Part shown: piece by piece, positions 1 to 9,662 of the stretch
Position numbering within the stretch: position 1 is the stretch's first letter
How the letters are laid out: every line of letters starts with the position of its first letter
Assembly (NCBI GenBank): GCA_913775725.1
Contig: CAJYNG010000008.1
Coordinates: 124,001 to 188,000 of the forward strand
Origin: an uncultured Stenotrophomonas sp.
GTDB taxonomy: Bacteria > Pseudomonadota > Gammaproteobacteria > Xanthomonadales > Xanthomonadaceae
Length of the DNA: 64,000 bases
Reading direction: 5' to 3'
Notes under the pieces: model-generated
Told to the model about the DNA's origin: nothing
The model's database searches: none
Seen by the model: the letters and a program-made list of their open reading frames with translations, nothing else
Position numbers and translations under genes: made by a program

Positions 1-1029
1 GCCGTTGCTGCCAGCGAAGTAGTTGCCCTGGCGGCGCCGCGCATAGGCCGCCACCAGCTGCCAATCCTCGCCACGCTGGGCGAAGGCCACGCTGCCGTTC
101 CAGTCGCGCGGATCACGCAGGCTGTTGCGGTTGTCGCTGCCGCGCGCGATCTGCTTGAACGTGCGGGTGCGGTCGATGCTGTTGTCGGCCACGCCACCAC
201 GCACACGCAGGCCCCAGGCCTGGTCGTCGTCGAGGATGTCATCGACGTTCAGCGTTTCCATGTAGACCACGCCACCGATCGCGCTGGCGGCGTTGGCGGC
301 CAGGCTCGGCCCCTTCTCGATGCTGACCGAACTGATCAGGTCCGGGTCGAGGTAGCTGCGCTGCTGCACGCCGGCATAGCCGCGGTACACGTCGATGGCC
401 TGCTGGCCGCCGTCGATGATCACTGGCACCCGGTTCTGGCCCTGAAGGCCGCGGATGTTCACGTCCAGCGCACCGCCATTGCGCACGTCAGCGGTGTGCA
501 CGCCGACCGCACCGGCCAGCACGTCACCGATCGACTGGCCGCGGAACCGCTCAAGTTGCTGGCGGTCCAGGTGCACGCGCGAGCCGCTGTCGCGGTAAAC
601 GGCATCGGCATCGGCCAGGCCCCACGGCGAAGCCCCTTCGCCGGCCTGGCCGGCCACACGCAGGGTGCCGATCTGGCGCACGCCGGCATCGGTGGCGGGG
701 GCGGCCTGCAGCACCACGCCGCTGGCATCAAGCTGGAACGATAGGCCGGTGCCAGCGAGCAGCTTCGCCAGTGCGGCTTCGGTGTTGAGCGAGGCCTGCA
801 CGCCACCGCTGTGGCGGCCGCGGGTCAGGCGCGCATCGGCAGCGATGGACAGGCCAGACTGCTGGCCGAATGTGGTCAAGGCCTGGTCGAGCGGTCCGGC
901 CGGGATCTGCCAGCGAACGGCAGCGGCAGCATCCTGTGCATGGGCGGCGGCCGGCAACAGGCACGGCGTGGTCAGGGCCAGGCACAGCGCGATGGCCAGC
1001 GGGCGAGGGGAGGGGCAGGGTAGTTTCAT
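1..1029 (-). CDS. TonB-dependent receptor with STN signalling domain, FecA-like (3' part outside window)
   Basis: Outer-membrane, TonB-driven importer, probably of a ferric chelate, that also signals to a sigma/anti-sigma pair. The 343 visible codons run open to the window edge, so the beta-barrel is missing. The first ~32 residues are a Sec signal peptide (leucine/alanine-rich, ending AHAQD). Residues ~37-90 match the STN (secretin/TonB N-terminal) domain of transducing receptors such as FecA and FpvA. The plug domain starts near residue 130 with a TonB plug pattern and contains VIIDGGQQ. The gene follows fecR- and fecI-like genes on the same strand, as in E. coli fecIRA. I chose the ATG at 1029 because it begins the signal peptide. 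The substrate cannot be read from the sequence. Confidence 0.88.
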   Translation of the reverse strand, partial: MKLPCPSPRPLAIALCLALTTPCLLPAAAHAQDAAAAVRWQIPAGPLDQALTTFGQQSGLSIAADARLTRGRHSGGVQASLNTEAALAKLLAGTGLSFQLDASGVVLQAAPATDAGVRQIGTLRVAGQAGEGASPWGLADADAVYRDSGSRVHLDRQQLERFRGQSIGDVLAGAVGVHTADVRNGGALDVNIRGLQGQNRVPVIIDGGQQAIDVYRGYAGVQQRSYLDPDLISSVSIEKGPSLAANAASAIGGVVYMETLNVDDILDDDQAWGLRVRGGVADNSIDRTRTFKQIARGSDNRNSLRDPRDWNGSVAFAQRGEDWQLVAAYARRRQGNYFAGSNG

Positions 1030-1097
1030 GGGGCGGCAACATCCGCAATGGGTTCCCTTGTAGTGCCCGCCGAGCGCGCAGAAAGGGAACCGCCAAT

Positions 1098-2042
1098 TCA
1101 AACTGGACGCACAACGGTCCACCATGGCCAGCGTTGCTCGATGCGGATCGGCAGGGCGCGTGCCAGCAGTGTCAGGGCCTGCAGGCTGTCCAGGCGCGGC
1201 AGTACCGCGGTGACATTCAATGCGGACAGCGCCGGATCACAGCCCAGATAGCCACGATGGTGGCGGGCCAGTTCGTCGATCACCCGGATCAACGGCGTGT
1301 CCTGCACCTGCAGGCGTCCGTCCTGCCAGTCGCCGCGCAGAGGATCGGCCGCGACCGCTGTGAGTCCCCCCAAGGGTCCAATCTGCAGCGCACCTCCCGC
1401 AGGCACATCCAGGGCCGCACCGAACGTCGGCAGGCAGCGCACCACGCCTTCGAACACGTCCAATCGGCTGTCCTGCGCTTCGCGGCCGACCGCGAAGCGG
1501 GTGCCGATCGGCTGCAGATGCGCGCCAGGTACATGCACGGTCAGAGGCAGCCCGGTGAATGCGGGGTGGTGTCCGGTCTGCAGCAGCAGTTCGCCGCGCA
1601 GCAGATGCAGGGCGCGGTGGCCGTTGCCGATGTCGATGGTCACTTCGCTGTTGGCGTTGAGCCACAATTGGCTGCCATCGGTCAACGTCCAATGACCGGT
1701 GCGCCCGGCAACCGTGCGTTGCGTCTGCAGGTGGCGCTGCGCCCGCAGCCCGTGCAGGCCGAGCAGGGAGACCGCGCCGATGCCGAGGGCGCCTCCGATG
1801 CTGCGCAGGGCCCGCCGCCGGCGAAGGCGCGCAGCATCAAATGCGGTTGCGGCTGCCGGGGCCGACAGCGGGGCGAACGATTGCCAGACCGCCTCGACCC
1901 GTCGCCAGGCATCGGCGTGACCAGCATCGGCCTGCAGCCAGGCGTGCCAGCGCTGCTGGTCGCCGTCGCTCCAGCCCTGTTGGCGCAGCGCGAACCATTC
2001 GGCAGCCTGTTCCAGCGCCGGGCCGGTCAATGCCGCACTCAT
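1098..2042 (-). CDS. FecR-family anti-sigma / sigma regulator
   Basis: Inner-membrane protein that relays the signal of the downstream receptor to the upstream ECF sigma factor. The N-terminal ~55 residues are the DUF4880-type cytoplasmic domain (WFALRQQGW, then HADAWRRVE). A basic stretch and one membrane segment follow near residues 80-100 (RSIGGALGIGAVSLLGLHGL). The FecR periplasmic domain comes next, with TGHWTLTDGSQLWLNANSEV. The C-terminus is an STN-like DUF4974 domain (HHRGYLGCDPALSALNVTAVL). The start at 2042 forms an ATGA overlap with the sigma gene stop, which suggests translational coupling; an in-frame ATG at 2072 is less likely. About 314 residues, normal for the family. Confidence 0.88.
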   Translation of the reverse strand: MSAALTGPALEQAAEWFALRQQGWSDGDQQRWHAWLQADAGHADAWRRVEAVWQSFAPLSAPAAATAFDAARLRRRRALRSIGGALGIGAVSLLGLHGLRAQRHLQTQRTVAGRTGHWTLTDGSQLWLNANSEVTIDIGNGHRALHLLRGELLLQTGHHPAFTGLPLTVHVPGAHLQPIGTRFAVGREAQDSRLDVFEGVVRCLPTFGAALDVPAGGALQIGPLGGLTAVAADPLRGDWQDGRLQVQDTPLIRVIDELARHHRGYLGCDPALSALNVTAVLPRLDSLQALTLLARALPIRIEQRWPWWTVVRPV

Positions 2043-2563
2043 GTCGCTGCGTCGCCGGACAGGCGCAGGCAATGCAGCATGGCCTGCGCCATGTACTTCT
2101 TGACCATGCGCTCGGACACGCCCAGCTGTTGGCCGATCTCCGCATAGCCCAGTCCGGACAAGCGGGCCAGCAGGAAGGCACGCCGTGGTCGCTCGGCCAG
2201 GCCGGACAACATGTCAGCAATGGCGTGCAGCAGCTGCAACGCCTGTGTGCGCTCCTCCGCGGAGGGATGCACCGGCTCCGGTTGTGTGGCCAGCGCGGTC
2301 AGATAGGCGCGTTCCAGGTCCGCGCGCTGCCAGTGATTGACCAGCAGTGCGTGCGCGATGGTGCTGAGGTAGGCGCGCGGCAAGCGCAGTTCGGATGGAT
2401 CGACGCGACGGCTGAGCAGGCGCAGGAAGGTGTCCTGGGTCAGGTCGGCGGCGCAGTCGGCGTTGTGCGTACGGCGGCGCAGCCAGCCGAGCAGCCAGCC
2501 ATGGTGTTCGCGGTAGAACCCCGCCAGCGCAGTGCTGGAGGCGGCGGGCACGGCCATCGGCAT
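2039..2563 (-). CDS. ECF RNA polymerase sigma factor, FecI-like
   Basis: Extracytoplasmic-function sigma factor of 174 residues that should direct transcription of the linked TonB receptor when the receptor is loaded. Region 2 is visible at residues ~15-75 (FYREHHGWLLGWLRRRTHNADCAADLTQDTFLRLL). Region 4 is near residues 120-165 (LAERPRRAFLLARLSGLGYAEIGQQLGVSE), a helix-turn-helix. Residues SERMVKKYMAQAM close the HTH, as in FecI. The gene starts 8 bp from a strong Fur box and overlaps fecR by ATGA. There is no clear Shine-Dalgarno; ATG at 2557 is an alternative start. Iron repression through Fur is the expected control. Confidence 0.9.
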   Translation of the reverse strand: MPMAVPAASSTALAGFYREHHGWLLGWLRRRTHNADCAADLTQDTFLRLLSRRVDPSELRLPRAYLSTIAHALLVNHWQRADLERAYLTALATQPEPVHPSAEERTQALQLLHAIADMLSGLAERPRRAFLLARLSGLGYAEIGQQLGVSERMVKKYMAQAMLHCLRLSGDAAT

Positions 2564-2570
2564 GGGTCAT

Positions 2571-2592
2571 TAATGAGAATGATTCCCATTAT
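2571..2592. promoter_or_regulatory. Fur box upstream of the fecI-like gene
   Basis: The core TGAGAAT-G-ATTCCCA at 2574-2588 fits the 7-1-7 Fur inverted repeat TGATAAT-N-ATTATCA, and its two arms pair at six of seven positions. It lies immediately upstream of the fecI-like start on the minus strand, so iron-loaded Fur should block the sigma-sensor-receptor unit. The VOC gene diverges 120 bp away and could also be affected. Confidence 0.8.
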
Positions 2593-2707
2593 AGAGTGAT
2601 CGGGCGGAGCACGACAAACCCTGCGCATGCCGCAGCGGGGGAGGTCGCCGGATTTGCGATGCCCGGCGTGCTCGCCGACACTGCGGCTTTCCGCAAGGAG
2701 TGCCCGC

Positions 2708-3088
2708 ATGTTCAGCCACATCACCGTTGGAACGAATGACATGGACGTCGCGCGTCGCTTCTACGATGCCCTGTTCACCGCTCTGGGTGCACGTCCGGGA
2801 GTGTTCGATGACAAGGGCCGGCTGGTGTACTTCAAGGACGGCCGCATGTTCATCGTCACCGCACCGATCGACGGTCAGCCCGCATGCCATGCCAACGGCG
2901 GCACGATTGGTTTCACCCTCGACAGCGCCGAGGCCGTGCGCGGTTGGCAGGATGCCGGTGTCGCCCACGGTGGCACCGCCATCGAAGATCCGGCCGGCAT
3001 CCGCAGCATGGCCGGGCGCCAGTTGTTCCTGGCCTACCTGCGCGACCCGGACGGCAACAAGCTGTGCGCGGTGCATGTAATGTCGTGA
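2708..3088 (+). CDS. VOC (glyoxalase/bleomycin-resistance/dioxygenase) family protein
   Basis: Small cytoplasmic metal-binding fold protein of 126 residues. The VOC hallmarks are visible: MFSHITVGTNDMDVARRFYD at the start, with the first metal-ligand His at residue 4, and AYLRDPDGNKLCAVH near the end, the classic DPDGN turn before the last strand. A good ribosome site (AAGGAG at 2695-2700) sits 7 bp before the ATG at 2708, which excludes the longer in-frame start at 2627. It is a single gene between the divergent fec unit and betT. Members range from glyoxalase I-like enzymes to resistance proteins, and nothing here fixes the substrate. Confidence 0.85.
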   Translation: MFSHITVGTNDMDVARRFYDALFTALGARPGVFDDKGRLVYFKDGRMFIVTAPIDGQPACHANGGTIGFTLDSAEAVRGWQDAGVAHGGTAIEDPAGIRSMAGRQLFLAYLRDPDGNKLCAVHVMS

Positions 3089-3284
3089 TCGGATGGAAAC
3101 ACGCGGGCCGCGATTAACGTGGCCCGTGCGGTGCCATCAGGCGCAGGTACTCAGCAGCGCGCGCGTGATAACACGGAATCGCAGGATGGGCCTGTGACCG
3201 CAGGCCGCAACTTCATGCTCTGTCCACTGCGGTTCAGCCAGAATCGGTCGGCTAACCCTTTGATCTACCGGAGAACGCCGCCCC

Positions 3285-5264
3285 ATGGATGTACTGGAGC
3301 CGCAACAATCCCCGGTGCGCACCCTTCGGCCTGTGTTCGCCTTCGCGGCGATCGTTGTCGTGGCGTTCGCGCTGTTCGTCAGCCTGTTCCCGCTCGGTGC
3401 GGGCCGCCTTCTGGTCAAGGCGCAGGACTGGGCCGCACTCAATGTCGGCTGGTACTACCTGCTGGCGATGACCCTCTACCTGGTGTTCGTGGTGGGGGTG
3501 GCGCTGTCCAAGTACGGTGGCATCAAGCTGGGTGCCGACCATGACGAGCCGGAGTTCAGCTACCTCTCCTGGGCCGGCATGCTGTTCGCCGCCGGCATCA
3601 GCATCACCCTGTTCTTCTTCTGCGTTTCCGAACCGCTGACCCACTACCTGCAACCGCCGCAGGGCGATGCGGCCGCGGGCGAGGCTGGCGCGCGCCAGGC
3701 CATGCAGCTGCTGTTCCTGCACTGGGGCCTGCATGGTTGGGGCGTGTTCGCGCTTGCAGCGATGGCGATGGCCTATTTCGCCTACCGTCACAACCTGCCA
3801 CTGGCTCTGCGCTCGGCGCTGTACCCGCTCATCGGCAAACGCATCAACGGCCCGATCGGCTACACCGTGGACGCGCTGGGCATTGTCGCCACCGTGTTCG
3901 GCATCGGTGCCGACATGGGCTTCGGCGTGCTGCACCTCAACGCCGGCCTGTCGCACCTGTTCAACATCCCGCACTCCAACCTGGTGCAGATCATCCTGGT
4001 GGTCAGCATGATGGGCGCGGCGGTGGCCGTGGCTGTGTCCGGGGTGGAGAAGGGCGTGCGCTGGATGGCCAACATCAACATGCTGCTGGCCATCGCGCTG
4101 GTGCTGTTCATGCTGTGCGCCGGCCCCACCCAGTACCTGCTCAGCACGCTGATGCAGAACCTGGGCGACTACCTGGGCAGCGTGGTCGGCAAGAGTTTCG
4201 ATGTGTACGCCTATGGCGGCCGGCCGGAATGGCTGGGTGGCTGGACGGTGTTCTACTGGGCCTGGTGGATCGGCTGGGCACCGTTCGTTGGCCTGTTCAT
4301 CGCGCGTATCTCGCGTGGCCGCACCATCCGCGAATTCGTGTTCGGCGTGCTGCTGATCCCGCTGGGCTTCACCCTGGCCTGGCTGTCGATCTTCGGCAAC
4401 AGCGCGCTGGACCAGGTCTTGCACCACGGTCAGCAGCAACTGGCGCAGCTGGCGGTGGATGACCCACCGACGGTGCTGTATGCGCTGCTGGATGGCTATC
4501 CGTGGAGCCGCACGGTGATTGCGGTGACGGTGCTGGTCAGCTTCATCTTCTTCGTGACGTCGGCCGACTCGGGGGCGGTGGTGTTGTCCACGTTGTCCTC
4601 GCATGGCGGTGCGCCGGAGGATGATGGTCCGCGTTGGCTGCGCGTGTTCTGGGGCACGGTGATCGCGGTGCTGACCGCCGGGCTGCTGTTGGCCGGCAGC
4701 ATCGATGCACTGAAATCGGCGGTGGTGCTGGCGTCGCTGCCGTTCTCGGCGGTACTGCTGCTGATGATGTGGGGTTTGACCCGCGCCTTCAGTGACGAAT
4801 CGCACCGCAAGCGCGCGCTGCAGTACCGGCCATCGCCGCTGATCGGTGACGACCGCCACCACCAGGGCTGGCGCCAGCGCCTGAGCCAGGCCATGCATTT
4901 CCCGGTGCGCGACCAGGTCTACCGCTTCATGGACGACACGGTGAAGCCGGCGATGGAAGCGGTGGCCGAACAGCTGCGCGGTCAGGGCTGGGACGTGTCC
5001 ACGCGCTTCGAAGCCGGCGACATGGAGCTGACGGTCAACCACGGCGAGCAGCAGGACTTCCTGTACCGGGTGATCCTCAGCGGCTACCTGACGCCGTCGT
5101 TCGCCGCGCAGCAATTGCGCAACCAGCGCTACTACCGCGCCGAGGTGCACCTGTTCGAAGGCAGCCAGGATTACGACCTGGTGGGCTACAGCCGCAAGCA
5201 GATCATCAACGACATCATCAGCCAGTACGAACGGCACCTGCAGTTCCTGCACCTGAGCCGGTGA
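3285..5264 (+). CDS. betT: BetT-type choline/glycine betaine transporter (BCCT family)
   Basis: Secondary transporter of 659 residues, expected to import choline or betaine with protons as an osmoprotectant. About 12 membrane segments are visible. The BCCT signature lies in segment 8 (GWTVFYWAWWIGWAPFVGLF), followed by ARISRGRTIREFVFG. The hydrophilic C-terminal tail from about residue 500, with VRDQVYRFMDDTVKPAMEA and IISQYERHLQFLHL, closely follows E. coli BetT and is the part that senses osmolarity in that protein. The start at 3285 has a GGAG site at 3271-3274. No betI/betA/betB genes are beside it. A perfect 14-bp hairpin begins 4 bp after the stop. Confidence 0.92.
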   Translation: MDVLEPQQSPVRTLRPVFAFAAIVVVAFALFVSLFPLGAGRLLVKAQDWAALNVGWYYLLAMTLYLVFVVGVALSKYGGIKLGADHDEPEFSYLSWAGMLFAAGISITLFFFCVSEPLTHYLQPPQGDAAAGEAGARQAMQLLFLHWGLHGWGVFALAAMAMAYFAYRHNLPLALRSALYPLIGKRINGPIGYTVDALGIVATVFGIGADMGFGVLHLNAGLSHLFNIPHSNLVQIILVVSMMGAAVAVAVSGVEKGVRWMANINMLLAIALVLFMLCAGPTQYLLSTLMQNLGDYLGSVVGKSFDVYAYGGRPEWLGGWTVFYWAWWIGWAPFVGLFIARISRGRTIREFVFGVLLIPLGFTLAWLSIFGNSALDQVLHHGQQQLAQLAVDDPPTVLYALLDGYPWSRTVIAVTVLVSFIFFVTSADSGAVVLSTLSSHGGAPEDDGPRWLRVFWGTVIAVLTAGLLLAGSIDALKSAVVLASLPFSAVLLLMMWGLTRAFSDESHRKRALQYRPSPLIGDDRHHQGWRQRLSQAMHFPVRDQVYRFMDDTVKPAMEAVAEQLRGQGWDVSTRFEAGDMELTVNHGEQQDFLYRVILSGYLTPSFAAQQLRNQRYYRAEVHLFEGSQDYDLVGYSRKQIINDIISQYERHLQFLHLSR

Positions 5265-5267
5265 TGC

Positions 5268-5298
5268 GGTGGGTGCGGACCGTTGGTCCGCACCCACC
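5268..5298. terminator. Perfect hairpin after betT
   Basis: Fourteen base pairs (GGTGGGTGCGGACC) pair perfectly around a GTT loop, directly after the betT stop. There is no T-tract. A near copy lies at 8139-8163, also just beside a SMAG element, so this is a repeated module that may act as a transcript end or 3' stabiliser. Confidence 0.6.
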
Positions 5299-5299
5299 T

Positions 5300-5364
5300 G
5301 TAGAGCCGAGCCCGCGCTCGGCTCCTCGGTGTCGGAAGCGCAGCCGAGCATGGCTCGGCTCTAC
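5300..5364. repeat. SMAG palindromic repeat
   Basis: Two tandem stem-loops: GTAGAGCCGAGC...GCTCGGCTC and GCAGCCGAGCATGGCTCGGC, bounded by GTAG on the left and CTAC on the right. This is the S. maltophilia GTAG (REP-like) family. It sits between the convergent betT and TonB receptor genes. Confidence 0.85.
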
Positions 5365-5372
5365 AGTGGCAA

Positions 5373-7997
<2,625 letters not shown>

Positions 7998-8138
7998 GGA
8001 AGCGACAACGCCGAACGGGGGAGGAGCCGTCAGTACCGCATGCAGATACCTGCGCCTTCCAATGACGAAAGCGCATTCAGTTATACATCACAGGTTCTTA
8101 ACGAAAGTCGGTGCCTCCGCTGCGGCAGACCAATTTGG

Positions 8139-8163
8139 TGGGTGCGGACCGTTGGTCCGCACG
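8139..8163. repeat. Hairpin repeat, copy of the element at 5268
   Basis: GGGTGCGGACC-GTT-GGTCCGCAC repeats the 5268-5298 hairpin with one mismatch near the base. It lies in the 257-bp gap between the divergently positioned TonB receptor promoter and the end of the dehydrogenase gene, again next to a SMAG element. Confidence 0.6.
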
Positions 8164-8168
8164 CCCCT

Positions 8169-8235
8169 GTAGAGCCGAGCCTATGCTCGGCTCCGCACAC
8201 TGGCCGGAAAGCAGTCGAGCATGGCTCGGCTCTAC
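8169..8235. repeat. SMAG palindromic repeat
   Basis: A GTAG-bounded pair of stem-loops (AGCCGAGCCTATGCTCGGCT and CGAGCATGGCTCG), ending in CTAC. It lies 20 bp beyond the stop of the dehydrogenase gene. Confidence 0.85.
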
Positions 8236-8254
8236 AGAAGGCAATGTCAGACGA

Positions 8255-9232
8255 TCACGGCCGCAGCAGCACCTTGCCGTTGCGGCCCGAACCCGCACCG
8301 GCCTTTGCCGCTTGGGCGATGTCGTCCAGTGCGAAGATCTGCTCCACCGGCAGCGTCAGTTCGCCGCTCGCCGCACGCTTCAGCAGTTCGCCAACCAGCC
8401 GGCGCTTGTCCTCCACCGCCATCGCCTGGCTGACCTTGCTGCCCCAGAAGCCCTTCACCGTGGCTTCCTTGTAGATCAGGCCGCCGGCGGGAATGCGCAT
8501 CGGTTCGCCGCTCATCACACCGAACGACACCAGGGTGCCGTGGTGGCCGAGCAGGTCAACCAGGTCACCGCTGGCGTCGCCGCCGATGGAATCCACCGCG
8601 GCCGCGGCCTGTGCTTCGCCGGTCGCCTCACGCACGCGATCCTTCCAGCCGTCCACCGAGGTGTCGAACACATGATCGATGCCCAGCGCCCTCAACTGTG
8701 CGGCCGCATCGGCATTGCGCACCAGGTTGGCCACATGCACGCCACGGGCCCGCGCCAGCATCGCCAGCGACTTGCCCACCGCGCCATTGGCGGTGTTCTG
8801 CACGATCCACTGGCCTGCCTCGACATGCAGGAACTCCAGCAGCATCAGCGCGCTCAGTGGCATCGCGATCAGCTGCGCGGCCATCTCGTCCGGGATCGCT
8901 TCCGGCATCGGTATCACCATGCGTGCCGGGGCGATGAACGCCTCGGCCCAGGTGCCGTGCACCGAGGCGGCGGCAACCCGCTGGCCGATCTGCAGACCAT
9001 CGACACCGTCGCCAAGTGCATCGATCACGCCCAGTGCTTCACTGCCACCGATCGCCGGCAGCACCGGCTTGTAGCCATACAGGCCACGCACGGTCAGCAG
9101 ATCGTGGTTGTGGATCGAGGCCAGCACGGTACGGATGCGCACTTCGCCGGGGCCGGGCTCGGGCAGCGGTGCATCGGCAATGGCAAGGACGTCGGCCGGG
9201 TCGCCGAAGGAGGGGTACTGGGCAGCGCGCAT
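8255..9232 (-). CDS. Zinc-type alcohol dehydrogenase / NADPH:quinone reductase-like (MDR superfamily)
   Basis: Cytoplasmic NAD(P)H-dependent oxidoreductase of 325 residues. It starts MRAAQYPSFGDP with a GroES-like domain (PEPGPGEVRIRTVLASIHNHD). The Rossmann domain is near residues 130-260: WIVQNTANGAVGKSLAMLAR is the nucleotide-binding turn and AAVDSIGG follows. The zinc-ligand cysteines of true alcohol dehydrogenases are absent, so the quinone/enoyl reductase branch is more likely. I moved the start from an in-frame GTG/TTG-like extension to the ATG at 9232 because homologous folds begin there and GGAA lies ~10 bp upstream. It stands alone, divergent from nrdA. Confidence 0.85.
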   Translation of the reverse strand: MRAAQYPSFGDPADVLAIADAPLPEPGPGEVRIRTVLASIHNHDLLTVRGLYGYKPVLPAIGGSEALGVIDALGDGVDGLQIGQRVAAASVHGTWAEAFIAPARMVIPMPEAIPDEMAAQLIAMPLSALMLLEFLHVEAGQWIVQNTANGAVGKSLAMLARARGVHVANLVRNADAAAQLRALGIDHVFDTSVDGWKDRVREATGEAQAAAAVDSIGGDASGDLVDLLGHHGTLVSFGVMSGEPMRIPAGGLIYKEATVKGFWGSKVSQAMAVEDKRRLVGELLKRAASGELTLPVEQIFALDDIAQAAKAGAGSGRNGKVLLRP

Positions 9233-9349
9233 GGGCGGTGTTCCGGGGAAAGTTGATGTTGTACCGAACTGGGGACGCAGGCGCTGTCGACAAGGCGCCG
9301 CAGGTGCAACACGGCATCCTGCGACTGATCGTCGCGACATGTGCTGATT

Positions 9350-9395
9350 ACCGCATCTTGTGTTGACGACTCGGAGTATCCCCACTATGTTGTGG
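9350..9395 (+). promoter_or_regulatory. nrdA promoter with two NrdR-like boxes
   Basis: A sigma-70 promoter is visible: -35 TTGACG at 9363-9368, a 17-bp spacer, and -10 TATGTT at 9386-9391. Box 1 (ACCGCATCTTGTGT, 9350-9363) touches the -35. Box 2 (CCACTATGTTGTGG, 9382-9395) covers the -10. The boxes are in register about 32 bp apart, the three-helical-turn spacing typical of NrdR pairs. Both fit the NrdR pattern loosely. The leader from the expected start site to the nrdA ATG is about 265 nt, and I see no B12 box in it. Confidence 0.55.
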
Positions 9396-9662
9396 CCGTC
9401 ACTCCCGGTCAGCCGCCGCCGCCGGACATGCAGCAAACGTCCCGCGGCCCGCCCCTGAGGCTTGCCGTGTCGACGCGGCCGCCATCGTGCGGACGCAGGT
9501 CGCCCCCACGGCCCGGATACCGGCCGCAGGCGCAGGCAGATGCCGACGACCTACGTTCCCGTGCCCTGGCAATCCACCCGTTCGCCCCGTGCGCCGGTAT
9601 CGCGTGCAGGGCCGCCATGGCATCGACCGCCAACGCGCGTGCGAGCCTGGAGTTTCACCACC

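Noticed and set aside
3252-5351. A 699-codon open frame antisense to betT, rich in His, Gln and Arg
   Set aside because: High-GC DNA leaves long antisense frames open. The sense strand encodes a clear BetT with membrane segments and BCCT motifs.
9396-9662. A cobalamin riboswitch in the long nrdA leader
   Set aside because: No GCCACTG-type B12 box or matching core is visible in the leader.
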